Shown here: positions 35,911-46,106 of the stretch, in pieces
Layout: the number at the start of each line of letters is the position of its first letter
How positions within the stretch are numbered: position 1 is the first letter of the stretch
From: Streptomyces peucetius
Lineage (GTDB): Bacteria > Actinomycetota > Actinomycetes > Streptomycetales > Streptomycetaceae
Reading direction: 5' to 3'
Assembly: GCF_025854275.1 (NCBI RefSeq)
Contig: NZ_CP107567.1
Location: forward strand, 4,278,001-4,342,000
DNA length: 64,000 nt
Notes under the pieces: generated by a model
Database searches by the model: none
What the model was told of the DNA's origin: nothing
What the model saw: the letters and a program-made list of their open reading frames with translations, nothing else
Translations under genes and position numbers: made by a program

Positions 35911-38900
35911 TCACGCCTCGTGATCCGACGCCGTCCCGCCGTCCGCCTCGGCCGGCCCCGCGCCGTCCCGCCCCCCGACGGCCGGCGCCGCGAGCGTGGG
36001 CGCCGCGTGGCGGCCCGACGGGCGGGCCACCAGATAGCGGGGGTCGGCCGCCCGTGTGATCGCGGACTCGACCGCCGCCACCCGGTCGGCGAGCAGCCCG
36101 AGCGCCGCGACCGCCCGCGTCAGCGGGTCCCCGTCCGGGCCGCCGAGGGCCCGGGCGCGTACGTAGCGCGTCTTGATCTCCTCCCAGCGGGACGCCTGCT
36201 CCGCCGTCAGCGTGCCGCGCAGCTCGGCCAGCTTGAGCAGGGCCGCCTCCGCGCCGTTCGTCAGGGTCTGGGCCTCCCCGGCGTAGTGGTCCTCGATCAC
36301 GGACGCGAGTTCGGCGTCGTTCATCACGGGGCTGATCCGTTCCACGATCTTGTTCATGTTGCGGTAGGAGCCCTGGAGCCGGAACGGCGGTTCTGAGCGA
36401 GTCTCGTCGCTGCTCGCCGCAGAGGCGATGTACGCGGCGTTCACGGCGAGGACCGTGCGCCTGGCGGTCAGCAGATGCCGCATGACCGCCAGGATCTGCT
36501 CCAGCTCTGCCGGTGCGTAGGCGTGCTGAAGCCGGTCCGCCTGCGCGGTCGGGTCGCCGGCGGCGAGCCGGACCAGCAGGTCCAGATCCGCCCGCTCCCG
36601 GCCGGACAGCGGCGCGAGCAGCGGATGCGACGTGAGCGCGTTCTCGACGAAGCTCATCGCGAACACGTCGTCCTTGCCGGTCAGCACGTCGCCCAGGTTC
36701 CACACGTCGGCACGGTTCGCGAGCATGTCGGGGATCCGGAACCGCTGCCCCGACTCCGTGTACGGGTTGCCCGCCATGCACACCGCGAAGCGCTTGCCCC
36801 GCAGGTCGTACGTGCGCGTCCCGCCCCGCCACACCCCCTCCATACGGCGCTGCGCGTCGCACAGCGAGATGAACTTCTGCAGCAGCTCCGGGGACGTGTG
36901 CTGGATGTCGTCCAGGTACAGCAGGACGTTGCTCCCCGCCTCCAGCGCGAAGTTGATCTTGTCGACCTCCTGGCGGGCGGTCGCGTTCGGTGCCTCCTCC
37001 GGGTCGAGCGAGGTCACCGCGTGCCCCAGCGCCGGGCCGCTGACCTTGACCAGGAGCAGACCGAGCCGGTCGGCGACATACTCCATGAGCGTCGTCTTGC
37101 CGTAGCCGGGCGGGGAGACCAGCAGGAGCAGGCCGTTGCTGTCGGTGCGCCGGGACTCGCCGACCGTGCCGAGCTGCTTGGCCAGGTTGTCGCCGATGAG
37201 GGGCAGGTACACCTCGTCGATGAGCCGGTTGCGGACAAACGCCGGCATCACCCGGGGCCGGTGCTCGTCGAGCCGCAGCCGCTCGCGCTCGGTCGCGGCC
37301 AGAGCGGTCCGGCGCTGCTGGTACGCCCGGAAGCCGGGGGCCACGTCGTCGCGGAAGTGCCGTGTCCGGTTCAGGAGTTCGTCGATGCGGACCGTCATCG
37401 TCCGCCGCTCGACGCGCGGGTGGCTCCCGAGCAGACCCTCGACCTGCTCGCTCAGCGGCGCCCCGCACTCGTACCGTACGAGGTCCGGGCACAGCTCCAC
37501 CGCGACGGCCTCCGCGAGGTCGGTGTCGTCCGCACCGGTCGCCTCCGTGTAGGCGCACAGCCAGTTCTCGACGACCTGGCGGCGGGCCGCCAGGTCGTCG
37601 CCGAGCGCGGCCAGGTCGTCCTCGTACGCCGAAGTGCCGACCGCACCACGGAACTTGTCCAGCAGCGTGCGGGCCGAGGCACTCGTGGCGAAGCCCTCGG
37701 GGCCGCAGGTCAGCTCCTCGAAGAGGTACTCCGCGGCGAGCGCGTCCCCGATCTCCCGCGCCATCTCGGCCCGGAACGTGGCGATCGCCGGCGCCAGACC
37801 GAACGTCTCGCGCGCCCGCGCCAGCGACACCGCACGCCGCGTCCACGCCGAGCGCCGGGACTCGTCCGTGCCGTGCGCCCAGAAGAGCTGGGCCGCGGCC
37901 CGCGCCTGCGGCGGGTAACGCAGCAGACCGGCCTGCTCGTGCAACCGCAGCAGCGCTCCGAGGATCAGGGTCGCGTCGTGGTCGTGGACGCCCCGCTCGT
38001 GGCCCTCGTCGTACGCCGCCTCCGCCGACCTGCGCACGAGGTCGGCGAGGTCGGCGAGATCGGCGTCGGCCAGCGCCTCGGCGCCGTGCTCGTCGAGGAG
38101 CCGGGCGGCCAGATGCTCGGCGCGGTACACCGACGCGTTCTCCGACGGCAGCGACTGCTCCCAGTACGGCCGGGTCTGAGCGAAGCCGGGCGCCGTCGCG
38201 TCGGTGACCGGCGAACGGTAGTCCGTGCCGGTCAGCGCGAACGCGAGACCGTCACCCTGCGGCACGAGCGTCAGCTCGAACGGCTGGCTGTTCACCGCGA
38301 ACCGGTGCCGGCCGAACCGGATCGCCGAGCCGCCGTCCGCATACAGGTCGGTCCGGTCGCGCAGCGCCCGTGCCGCCTCCTGGCGAGCCGCCTTCAGCCG
38401 GCCCTCCAGCTCCTCCGCCCTGACCTCGTCGCCCAGTTCGCGCAGCTCCTCGGCGGTGCGGCGGACCTTGGCGACCATCGGGTCGGAGGCGAAGTAGGTG
38501 TTGATCTCGCCCGTGTCGGCGAGCGTGGCGACCCGGCGGGAGACCGTCTCCAGCACGCGTACGGCCGATCCCGCCAGCCGCTCGGCACGCCGCGCCCGCG
38601 CGTCCTGAAGCGTCTGGCGGCGGGACGCGAACGCGTCGTACACCTCAGTGCGCTTCGCGCCCAGCTCGGCGAGGAAGTCGTCGGACTCGGCGAACCGCGA
38701 CTCCAGGTTCTCCAGCCGCAGCAGCAGCGCCGCGAGCTGCTCGTCGCACGCCTGCGGATCCGAGGCGGCGGCGAGAGCGCCGGTCACCGCCTGCCCGAGC
38801 AGCGCCAGTTCGGCGGCGAACTCCGCCTCGCCCTCGTGGGCGAGGAGCTCCTCGCGGCGGGCGTCGAGCGTGGCCCGGGCGCGGTTGACGCCGCCGAGGA

Positions 38901-41085
38901 CCTCGGCGATCCGCTCGAGGATCGACGTACGGACCACCGCGTCACCGATGTCCAGCCCGGCGACCACCTCGGTCACCGTACGCAGCCCTTCCGCCTGCCC
39001 GTCGAGCTGCTCGCCGACCGGTGCGGCCTCGGCGACGGTCGCGATCGCCCCGGCCCGGCCGGTCAGCTCCTCGATGTCCGCGTGGTAGTCCTCGAACGCG
39101 TCCGCACGCTCGAGGAACGCCACGGCACGCTGCGCGAACGAGGCGATGTCGGCGTCGGTGTCCGCGGCGAGCGCGTCGATCCGGTCCGTGTCCGCGTACC
39201 GGAGTTCCTTGAGAGTGATCAGCTCACCCTGGGCGCGGCGCAGTCCCGTGAGCCCGTCGACCCATCCGCCCGCGCCGCGCGGTGTCTCGCCGCGCAGCCG
39301 GCGCACCTGTGCGGCGATCCGCCCCGCGGCCTCCTCCAGCGCGCGTGCGGCCTGCGCCGTCAGCTCCCTCACGGTCTCGAACTCGCCGACGACCTGCTCG
39401 GCGGTCGCCCGCATGCCGGCGAGCGGCGTGGCGAGGTCGCCGAACTCGGGGTCGTTCAGCCAGTGGTACGCGTCGGCGGTCCGGGTGCAGGAGGCGAGCA
39501 GCGCCTCGTAGACACCGGTCGTGGGACCGGCCTGCGTCTCGGTGACGGCGCGGGCGAGCGACAGGCAGTCGGAGATCCCGCGCACCAGGTCGGCGTTGCC
39601 GACGACGGCCAGCGGGCCCTGCCCGGCGGGGCGGGCGGCGGCGTACGTGTCGGAGACGAACGGCGACTGCCAGCGCTGCACCGGGTGGACCCTGGCGGGC
39701 TCCACGCCGTCGGCGCGCAGGACCAGCAGTGTGCCGTCCTCGAACACGGCGTAGCCCTGGCAGTTCAAGGGCGTGGCGACCGTCTTGCGGATCACGTTGT
39801 ACGGCAGCAGGAGACTGCGGCCCTCCACCCGCCCGTGGAAGGCGAACATCACGTCCTCGCCGTTCGGCGACCGTACCGTCCGCTCGTACTCCAGCGAACC
39901 GATCAGCCCGGCGTCGACGTCGAAGGTACGGGCGGTCCCGGTCGCGGCGAGGTAGTAGCCGCCGGGGAAGACGATGCCCTGGTCCTCCGGCAGCCGGCGG
40001 CAGGCCTGGCCGATGCCGTCGAGCCGGACCACGGTCTTGGTGATCGTGTTGTGGACCAGGTACCGGTACGCCTCCTCCTTGTACGGGCGGACGCGCAGCA
40101 GAACCAGCGGTCCGACGCGGGCGTGCTCGATCTCGGCGTCCGCCAGCGACTGCAGCGGCTCGTCGACGGGCTCCGAGTGGATGCCCTCGCCGGTCTCTGT
40201 GTCGTCGTCCGTCTTCACGGTGAGGGTGCCGCCGACGGTCGCGACGAAGACCTCGCCGCCGACGGACACGTGCGGGTGCCGGCCGAGGACGTGGTCGTCG
40301 CGGGTCGTGGGCGTCCACTCGAACTCGTGCGACGCGGGGAAGACATGGTCGCGCTCGCCCCGCGCGTCCAGGAACTCGGCGCTTCCGTCGGGAGTCATCG
40401 CCCAGCGCAGGACCCGGATGTCGGTGGGCTTGTCGCCGGTGCGGAAGACGGCCAGCAGCCGGCCGCCGGTGCGGCGGAGCTGAAGCAGCCGGGCGCCCTG
40501 GTAGTAGCGGTACAGGGCCTCGAACTCCCGCAGGAAGGCCGGGTCGTCGAGGAGGCCGGGCACCGCGTCGTCGGGAAGCCGGCTCAGGTCGCGGTCGTGC
40601 AGGGCGAAGACATCGCCGACCGAGGTCTGCGGGTTCACCCCGAGGACGACGTTGTAGCCGAAGAGCAGGCTCTCGCCGACGGCGACGATGTCGCGCGGCA
40701 CGCTGTTGTTCTCGGTCCGGAGGTGCTCCGTGCCGGCGAGCCGCAGCTCCGTCGAGCCGAAGGTGGCGATACGGCGGGTGTTGAGGTCGTCGGCACGCCG
40801 GGCGAGCTCGGCCGCCTGGGCGGCGAGCCGGTCACGCAGCACCTCGTACGTCCCGGAGTCCATCGTTCCGGAGTCCGTCCTCGCGGAGCCGGCGGAACTT
40901 GCGCTTCCGGAGCCCTTCGCACCGGCTCCCTGCGCCCCTGCTGTCTGCGTCCCGGAGCTCGCGGGCCGGCTGTCCGTCGGCCGGGAGCCCGCGGAACCAG
41001 GATCAGCCGGCGGGTTGCCGCCGGGAGAGGTCACCCCGAGGGCCGGTCCGTCGTTGACGGGCACGGCGGTGGTGGGCGTGGTCAT
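35911..41085 (-). CDS. Giant DUF3686/AAA ATPase with coiled coils
   Basis: 1724 residues. After a disordered Ser/Gly/Thr-rich N-terminus, residues about 85-560 match the DUF3686 ('ATPase involved in DNA repair') type of beta-rich repeats. Long coiled-coil segments run from about 560 to 950. The C-terminal AAA domain has Walker A SPPGYGKTT (K1330) and Walker B LLYLDDIQ, of the MoxR/dynein-like class. It lies downstream of a flotillin, an NfeD-like protein and a TerD gene. Related neighbourhoods have been described for Ter stress systems. It is probably a membrane-tethered mechano-ATPase; the substrate is unknown. A strong hairpin at 41,119 lies between it and the flotillin gene. Confidence 0.88.
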   Translation of the reverse strand: MTTPTTAVPVNDGPALGVTSPGGNPPADPGSAGSRPTDSRPASSGTQTAGAQGAGAKGSGSASSAGSARTDSGTMDSGTYEVLRDRLAAQAAELARRADDLNTRRIATFGSTELRLAGTEHLRTENNSVPRDIVAVGESLLFGYNVVLGVNPQTSVGDVFALHDRDLSRLPDDAVPGLLDDPAFLREFEALYRYYQGARLLQLRRTGGRLLAVFRTGDKPTDIRVLRWAMTPDGSAEFLDARGERDHVFPASHEFEWTPTTRDDHVLGRHPHVSVGGEVFVATVGGTLTVKTDDDTETGEGIHSEPVDEPLQSLADAEIEHARVGPLVLLRVRPYKEEAYRYLVHNTITKTVVRLDGIGQACRRLPEDQGIVFPGGYYLAATGTARTFDVDAGLIGSLEYERTVRSPNGEDVMFAFHGRVEGRSLLLPYNVIRKTVATPLNCQGYAVFEDGTLLVLRADGVEPARVHPVQRWQSPFVSDTYAAARPAGQGPLAVVGNADLVRGISDCLSLARAVTETQAGPTTGVYEALLASCTRTADAYHWLNDPEFGDLATPLAGMRATAEQVVGEFETVRELTAQAARALEEAAGRIAAQVRRLRGETPRGAGGWVDGLTGLRRAQGELITLKELRYADTDRIDALAADTDADIASFAQRAVAFLERADAFEDYHADIEELTGRAGAIATVAEAAPVGEQLDGQAEGLRTVTEVVAGLDIGDAVVRTSILERIAEVLGGVNRARATLDARREELLAHEGEAEFAAELALLGQAVTGALAAASDPQACDEQLAALLLRLENLESRFAESDDFLAELGAKRTEVYDAFASRRQTLQDARARRAERLAGSAVRVLETVSRRVATLADTGEINTYFASDPMVAKVRRTAEELRELGDEVRAEELEGRLKAARQEAARALRDRTDLYADGGSAIRFGRHRFAVNSQPFELTLVPQGDGLAFALTGTDYRSPVTDATAPGFAQTRPYWEQSLPSENASVYRAEHLAARLLDEHGAEALADADLADLADLVRRSAEAAYDEGHERGVHDHDATLILGALLRLHEQAGLLRYPPQARAAAQLFWAHGTDESRRSAWTRRAVSLARARETFGLAPAIATFRAEMAREIGDALAAEYLFEELTCGPEGFATSASARTLLDKFRGAVGTSAYEDDLAALGDDLAARRQVVENWLCAYTEATGADDTDLAEAVAVELCPDLVRYECGAPLSEQVEGLLGSHPRVERRTMTVRIDELLNRTRHFRDDVAPGFRAYQQRRTALAATERERLRLDEHRPRVMPAFVRNRLIDEVYLPLIGDNLAKQLGTVGESRRTDSNGLLLLVSPPGYGKTTLMEYVADRLGLLLVKVSGPALGHAVTSLDPEEAPNATARQEVDKINFALEAGSNVLLYLDDIQHTSPELLQKFISLCDAQRRMEGVWRGGTRTYDLRGKRFAVCMAGNPYTESGQRFRIPDMLANRADVWNLGDVLTGKDDVFAMSFVENALTSHPLLAPLSGRERADLDLLVRLAAGDPTAQADRLQHAYAPAELEQILAVMRHLLTARRTVLAVNAAYIASAASSDETRSEPPFRLQGSYRNMNKIVERISPVMNDAELASVIEDHYAGEAQTLTNGAEAALLKLAELRGTLTAEQASRWEEIKTRYVRARALGGPDGDPLTRAVAALGLLADRVAAVESAITRAADPRYLVARPSGRHAAPTLAAPAVGGRDGAGPAEADGGTASDHEA

Positions 41086-41118
41086 GTGCGTGCTCGCTTC
41101 CTGCGATGAAGTCCGTTC

Positions 41119-41172
41119 CCGGGGCGGGACCGGTGCTGCTGACCCCGTCCGGCAGCACCGGTCCCGCCCCGG
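41119..41172. terminator. Strong hairpin between flotillin and ATPase genes
   Basis: A perfect 21-bp stem (41,119-41,139 with 41,152-41,172) and a 12-base loop, just after the flotillin stop. It should end or attenuate transcription coming from the flotillin gene, leaving about 30 bp for a separate ATPase start region. Confidence 0.85.
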
Positions 41173-41176
41173 AGAT

Positions 41177-43288
41177 TCAGGCGGCCGGGTGGGCCGAGCC
41201 GTTGAGCGACGCCGCAGGGGCGGCGCCGCCCTGCGATGCCGTGGCCGCCGGGGCCGTGAGCGACCCGATCGGCGTGTCGGCGAGGCCCAGCCGGTCGGCA
41301 GCCTCCAGCAGCTGCTGCAGCTGTCCGCTCTGCGCGCCGCCGATCCCTGACTTCATCAGCCTCATCAGCAGCGCCGACACCGTCAGGTTCTGCACATCAC
41401 CGGTCGACACCGAACCGAGGACCGACGTCAGGTCGTCCGTGAAGCTCGACGTACCGTCCAGCCACGGCTTCGCCAGCGTCTGCGCGGTCTGCGAGTGCTG
41501 CACGAACGAGTCCACGCCCTTGCCGAGCGAGATCGACGACATGAGCCGGTCGAAGAACACGGACTCCCCGCCGACGATGCTGATGTCGGCGCTCTCGAGA
41601 CCCGTGGCGAGCACCGTCGCCTGCGCCTCGGCCACCTGCCGCTGGACGTCGAGGCCCGCCAGCCGGATGTCCTTCTCCGCCTCCAGGCGCAGCCGGTACT
41701 CCTCGTGCCCGCGCGACGCCTCGTCCAGCGCTGCCATCGCCGCGGCCTTCTCCGTCAGACCCGCGGCCTCGGCCTTCAGCTTGTCGCCGATGGCCGCCGC
41801 GTCCGCGGCGCCCTTGGCCCGTACGCCTTCGGCCTCCGCGAGCAGACGTGCCTGCGCCGCCTGGGCCTCCGCACGGCCGGCCTTCTCGATCGCGTCGGCC
41901 TCCTTCTCACGCACCTGGACCGCCGCGAGACCCTCTGCCGCCGCCTCGGCCTGAATGCCCTCGGCCAGCCGCAGCTTCGCGCGGGCGTCGAGGTCCGCGG
42001 ACTTCACACGCGCCTCCGCGAGCGTGACCTCCTCGGCCGCACGGTGCACGGCGGCCTGCTCGGCCGCCTCCGCGGCCTTGATGTCCTTGACCAGCCTCTC
42101 CTGGGCCTCGGCCTCGGCCGCGATGACGACCGCCTGCCGCTCGCGCTCCGCCTCCTCCACGGCGCGCAGCCGCTTGATCGACTCCTCCTGCTCGGCGACC
42201 GTACGGTCCACGGCGACCCGCTCGCGCACGACCTCCGCGATCTCCCGCTTCTCCGCCTCGACCTCCTTGTCGGCGGCGATCCGCGTCAGCGCGGTCTCCC
42301 GCTCGCGCGCGATGACCTCGAGCAGCCGGTCCTTCTCGATGCGCTCGCTCTCGATGGCGATCACGCGCTCGCGGTTCTTCTCCGCGACGGCCACCTCACG
42401 CGCCTGGTTCTCGCGCTGGACGCCGAGCTGCTCCTCGGTCCGCAGGAACGCGCTCTGCGCCCGCAGCCGCTCCTCCTCCATCACCCGGGCGGTCTCCGCC
42501 TCCTCACGGGCCCGTACGGTCTCGATCTCGCGGCGCTGCTTGATCTCGGCGTCGGCCTGCCGGCGTTCCAGCTCCAGGATGGCCTCGCGGGCGTCGACGT
42601 TCTGCCGCGTGATCTCCTTCTCCTCGGTGCGCTGGAACTCGTTGGTGCGCACATGCTCGACGGACGTCATCTCGGTGATCTTCCGGATGCCCTGCGCGTC
42701 GAGGACGTTGGACGGGTCGAGCTGGGAGAGCGGCGTCTGCTCCAGGTAGTCGATCGCCGCGTCCTCGAGGCTGTAGCCGTTGAGGTCGGTGCCGATGAGC
42801 TGGATGATCCGGTCCCGCAGCTCGTCGCGCTTGGTGTAGAGGTCGGTGAAGTCCATCTGCTTGCCGACCGTCTTGAGCGCCTCGGAGAACTTGGCGTTGA
42901 ACAGGTCCTGCAGCGTCTCCTTGTCGCTGGCCCGGGCGGTGCCGATGGCCTGGGCGACCTTGATGACGTCCTCGACGGTCTTGTTGACTCGGACGAAGAA
43001 CGAGATCCGGATGTCGGCGCGGATGTTGTCGCGGCAGATCAGCCCGTCGCGGCCGGTCCGCGTGATGTCGATGGTCTTCACCGAGATGTCCATGGTCTCG
43101 GCCTTGTGCAGGACGGGCAGCACGACCTGACCGGTGAAGGTGACGTCGACCTTCCGCATCTTGGAGACGATGAGGGCCTTGCCCTGCTCGACCTTGCGGA
43201 ACAGTCTCGTGACGATCAGCAACAGACCTACGGCGATGAGCAGTACGGCGGCGATGAGCACGCCGATGCCCGTGGTGATGGCATCCAT
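41177..43288 (-). CDS. Flotillin/SPFH-domain membrane scaffold protein
   Basis: 703 residues. An N-terminal membrane hairpin helix (residues 5-27) is followed by the SPFH/band 7 domain (about 35-200, DVTFTGQVVLPVLHKAETMDI). Roughly 300 residues of Ala/Glu/Arg-rich coiled coil follow, then a flotillin-like C-terminus. It resembles YuaG/FloT and YqiK, which build membrane microdomains. The NfeD-like gene lies just upstream, its usual partner, and the large ATPase downstream. Confidence 0.95.
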   Translation of the reverse strand: MDAITTGIGVLIAAVLLIAVGLLLIVTRLFRKVEQGKALIVSKMRKVDVTFTGQVVLPVLHKAETMDISVKTIDITRTGRDGLICRDNIRADIRISFFVRVNKTVEDVIKVAQAIGTARASDKETLQDLFNAKFSEALKTVGKQMDFTDLYTKRDELRDRIIQLIGTDLNGYSLEDAAIDYLEQTPLSQLDPSNVLDAQGIRKITEMTSVEHVRTNEFQRTEEKEITRQNVDAREAILELERRQADAEIKQRREIETVRAREEAETARVMEEERLRAQSAFLRTEEQLGVQRENQAREVAVAEKNRERVIAIESERIEKDRLLEVIARERETALTRIAADKEVEAEKREIAEVVRERVAVDRTVAEQEESIKRLRAVEEAERERQAVVIAAEAEAQERLVKDIKAAEAAEQAAVHRAAEEVTLAEARVKSADLDARAKLRLAEGIQAEAAAEGLAAVQVREKEADAIEKAGRAEAQAAQARLLAEAEGVRAKGAADAAAIGDKLKAEAAGLTEKAAAMAALDEASRGHEEYRLRLEAEKDIRLAGLDVQRQVAEAQATVLATGLESADISIVGGESVFFDRLMSSISLGKGVDSFVQHSQTAQTLAKPWLDGTSSFTDDLTSVLGSVSTGDVQNLTVSALLMRLMKSGIGGAQSGQLQQLLEAADRLGLADTPIGSLTAPAATASQGGAAPAASLNGSAHPAA

Positions 43289-43509
43289 GAGGAATCCCTC
43301 GGGGTGAGAGGTGAAGAACGAGCGGCGAGAAGGGCTGCCGGTACGGGCTGCCGGTGCGGGGTGCTGGTACGGAGTTCCGGGCCGGCGGGCGTCGGGCCGA
43401 CGGGGTTCGGGCGGGCGGGGTTCGGGCGGGTGCAGCGGGCTCCGGCGTTGCCTCGGGCGGCGCTCGGGCGGCGCTCAGGCCGTGCGCAGGCGGCGCTCGG
43501 TCAGCAGCG

Positions 43510-44154
43510 TCAGGCTGCGTTCGAGGAGCCGCCGCCGGGTAGTTCACCGATCGCGGTGAACGGCGCGACCCAGAAGAACTCACCGGCTTCGTCGTACTCG
43601 TAGAGCAGCCCTGTGGACCCGGCGGCGAGAGACTCCTCGCCCTTGGCCTCCAGTTGTCTGACCTGTACGACGGCGGTGGAGCCGTCCCTCGCCCTGACCT
43701 CCGCCTGGCCGAATCGCGCATCCACCCGCCCCGTGCGGACGGTGCACGTCATTCCGACGAAGTCCTGCCGGGACGGCACCCGTTCCTCGGGGAACAGTTT
43801 CGCCAGCGCGCGGGCCAGCCGTCGGGTGACCACCCAGGCGACGACCACGGCAGCGGCGAGGACGGCGCAGGCGAGGACGGCGTACGGGATGCCGGCCAGG
43901 CCGGAACGGCGCAGCAGCACCGAGCCGGCGAGACTCGTGAACCACGCGGTCACGATCAGCAGCGACGCGGCGACGGCGACCGGCACTCCACCGAGTCCCG
44001 AAGCCCCGATGCCGGACGGCTCGACGTCGCCGTCGAACGAGTCGTGATCGGCGACACCGAGCAGCACCAGGACCCAGAAGACGACGACCACGGCGAGAGC
44101 GGCGCTGAACAGGACGGTGGGAAAGGCGAAGGCGGTCGACAGGAACTCGTTCAC
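43510..44154 (-). CDS. NfeD/YqiJ-like membrane OB-fold protein
   Basis: 214 residues with three or four membrane helices in the first 130 residues and a soluble C-terminal beta domain (VGMTCTVRTGRVDARFGQAEVRARDGS) of the OB fold. YqiJ/YuaF-type proteins pair with flotillins (YqiK/YuaG), as here. The GTG start follows GGGGGTCG; the open frame upstream of it is low-complexity and not coding-like. Confidence 0.85.
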   Translation of the reverse strand: MNEFLSTAFAFPTVLFSAALAVVVVFWVLVLLGVADHDSFDGDVEPSGIGASGLGGVPVAVAASLLIVTAWFTSLAGSVLLRRSGLAGIPYAVLACAVLAAAVVVAWVVTRRLARALAKLFPEERVPSRQDFVGMTCTVRTGRVDARFGQAEVRARDGSTAVVQVRQLEAKGEESLAAGSTGLLYEYDEAGEFFWVAPFTAIGELPGGGSSNAA

Positions 44155-44660
44155 CGTTTCGACCCCCGTCTCCCTCACCGTGCCATGACCGGCCCATTGC
44201 CGAGCAGCAGCATCCGGAACATCCGTGCTGCCGACTGGACCCATCGTGGCAGCGAGGACGGTGCAGTCGCATTGCCGGGTTCCGGCAATCTTTACGGGGC
44301 GTTGATGCCGGATCTGCGGCCGCGTGACGCAGCCGGGGGCCGATCGGTTCCGGGGGGAAGGCGGTGAATGCGCGGGGCGGCGGGAGGCGCGTCGTGGCCC
44401 GTGGTCGGTGGACAAACAGGCGGCGCAGGGGCTGCTCGCAGGCTGGGAGCCCGGTTCGGGCATGCCTCTGGTGGGGCCGCCGGGGGCGCGGTCCCGAGCC
44501 CGGTCGGGAGGCTGGTCGGGAGGGCGGTCGGAATGGCGTCGCCAGGGGGTGGGGAGGGCGTCGCCAGGGCGGCTGTGAGGCCGGTCGCGAAGCCGTTCAA
44601 GTCCTGGCCGGCAGCCCGGCCGCGAGACCTCGGAACGACCGGCGGCAGTCAGTGATGCAC
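44155..44660. other. Intergenic region upstream of the NfeD-flotillin genes
   Basis: About 500 bp, no gene seen. GC-rich and repetitive, with several GGTCGGGAGG-like repeats between 44,500 and 44,540. The promoter of the NfeD-like gene should be in the left part. Confidence 0.5.
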
Positions 44661-44695
44661 CTGGTGCCCGGTCCGTGGCACGGACCGGGCACCAG
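44661..44695. terminator. Terminator of the TerD gene
   Basis: A near-continuous 17-bp palindrome (44,661-44,677 with 44,679-44,695; the middle bases would form the loop), 12 bp after the terD stop. It separates TerD from the flotillin module, so TerD has its own transcript. Confidence 0.88.
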
Positions 44696-44707
44696 AACCG
44701 GCGTTCG

Positions 44708-45283
44708 TCAGATGTTGACGCCGAAGTCCTGCGCGATGCCACGCAGTCCGGAGGCGTAACCCTGGCCGACGGCGCGGAACTTCCACTCCGCGCCGTTGCG
44801 GTACAGCTCGCCGAAGACCATCGCGGTCTCCGTCGAGGCGTCCTCGCTCAGGTCGTAGCGCGCGAGCTCGTTGTTGTCGGCCTGGTTGACCACGCGGATG
44901 AACGCGTTGCGCACCTGGCCGAACGACTGGCCGCGGCTCTCGCCCTCGTGGATCGAGACCGGGAAGACGATCTTGTCGACCTCGGCGGCCACACCGGCCA
45001 GGTTGACCTTGATCTGCTCGTCGTCGCCCTCGCCCTCACCGGTGAGGTTGTCACCGGTGTGCTCGACGGAGCCGTCGGGGCTCTTGAGGTTGTTGAAGAA
45101 CACGAAGTGCTGGTCGGTCAGGACCTTCCCGTTCGCGTCCACCAGCAGGGCGCTGGCGTCCAGGTCGAAGTCGGTCCCGGTGGTGCTGCGGACGTCCCAC
45201 CCGAGGCCCACGACGACCGCGGTCAGTCCCGGGGCCTCCTTGCTGAGCGAGACGTTGCCGCCCTTGGAAAGGCTGACACCCAT
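44708..45283 (-). CDS. TerD-family stress protein
   Basis: A 191-residue calcium-binding TerD protein. [20 protein letters not shown], the FDLDASA motif and [14 protein letters not shown], with its acidic calcium-site residues, are standard. TerD proteins bind Ca and act in tellurite, oxidative and phage-related stress as membrane-linked complexes. The start has GGGGA upstream. It lies upstream of the NfeD-flotillin-ATPase genes in the same direction. Confidence 0.96.
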   Translation of the reverse strand: MGVSLSKGGNVSLSKEAPGLTAVVVGLGWDVRSTTGTDFDLDASALLVDANGKVLTDQHFVFFNNLKSPDGSVEHTGDNLTGEGEGDDEQIKVNLAGVAAEVDKIVFPVSIHEGESRGQSFGQVRNAFIRVVNQADNNELARYDLSEDASTETAMVFGELYRNGAEWKFRAVGQGYASGLRGIAQDFGVNI

Positions 45284-45378
45284 GGAAATCCCCTGCGCAA
45301 TCCGGCGCGGGCCGCGCCATTTGACGATTCCTTTGCCCAACCGGACAACGACGGACCCCCCGCTTCGGTTCCCCGCCC

Positions 45379-45414
45379 GCCGGATCACCCGCCGGATCAC
45401 CCGCCGGATCGCCC
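45379..45414. repeat. Three 12-bp tandem repeats at the end of the cupin gene
   Basis: Units of GCCGGATCACCC at 45,379, 45,391 and 45,403 (last with one change). The cupin stop codon lies in the middle unit, so copy-number change could add or remove Ser-Gly-Gly residues. Confidence 0.9.
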
Positions 45415-45924
45415 CCAGGGCCTTCGCTCCGGGCCGCCGTTCTCGTCGACGAAGAAGCTGTCGTGCTTGACGAGGAACTCGGCGAACTGCTCGCCGCCCT
45501 TCGCCGCCAGCTCCGCGACCCTCTCGAAGTACTCCTCCCGCGGTGCGCCGGGGGAGAAGAGCATCAGCATGGAGGCGGGGTCGTCGGACTCGTTCCGGAA
45601 GGCGTGCAACCCGCCGACCGGTACGTAGAGAAAGTCGCCCTGCCGCCCCGTGACCCACCGGTCCCCGTCGTAGAGGCGGACCTCCCCGGACAGGATGAAG
45701 AACGACTCGGAGATCGACCGGTGGAAGTGGGTGCTCGGACCAGGTGACCGAGGCCCCATGTCGACGCGGTAGAGCCCGAATTCACCGCCGGTGGAGGCGT
45801 GCGTCGCCAGGTAGTGCGTTCGGTTCCCGGAGGGCGAACTCAGCTCCGGCTCGGTGTCGGCCGGCCTGAAGGCCGCACTGACCCGGCCGTTCTCCCCGAG
45901 GTATCGGGGTTCGGGGTAGGACAT
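45397..45924 (-). CDS. Cupin-domain protein
   Basis: A 175-residue single-domain cupin. Metal ligands are suggested by [11 protein letters not shown] and by the histidine in [12 protein letters not shown]. Substrate unknown; members include quercetinases and sugar isomerases. GGGAG precedes the start. The C-terminal tail ([15 protein letters not shown]) extends beyond the fold. Confidence 0.9.
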   Translation of the reverse strand: MSYPEPRYLGENGRVSAAFRPADTEPELSSPSGNRTHYLATHASTGGEFGLYRVDMGPRSPGPSTHFHRSISESFFILSGEVRLYDGDRWVTGRQGDFLYVPVGGLHAFRNESDDPASMLMLFSPGAPREEYFERVAELAAKGGEQFAEFLVKHDSFFVDENGGPERRPWGRSGG

Positions 45925-46106
45925 CGGGTGCTCCCTTCGCTGCGGAACACTCAGCCTGGTGGCCCGCCCCGGACGCGGTCATCGCCCATCGGACCGAACC
46001 ACCGGCCCCGGGAACGACACCGCCCCTGACCCGGAGACCTGGGCCCAGGGACCGAGCGCCGGCGGTCCGGGGGCTCGGCGCGGACGTGTGGGCACCTCGG
46101 GAACGG

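Noticed and set aside
36475..41109. A 1544-codon open frame on the plus strand opposite the giant ATPase
   Set aside because: High third-position GC on the minus strand keeps the opposite frame open. Its translation is low-complexity Arg/Gly/Val without motifs, and the minus-strand gene has clear domains.
44300..44660. Small plus-strand proteins upstream of terD
   Set aside because: Gly/Arg/Ala-rich translations of repetitive GC-rich DNA, no ribosome site, no similarity I can see.
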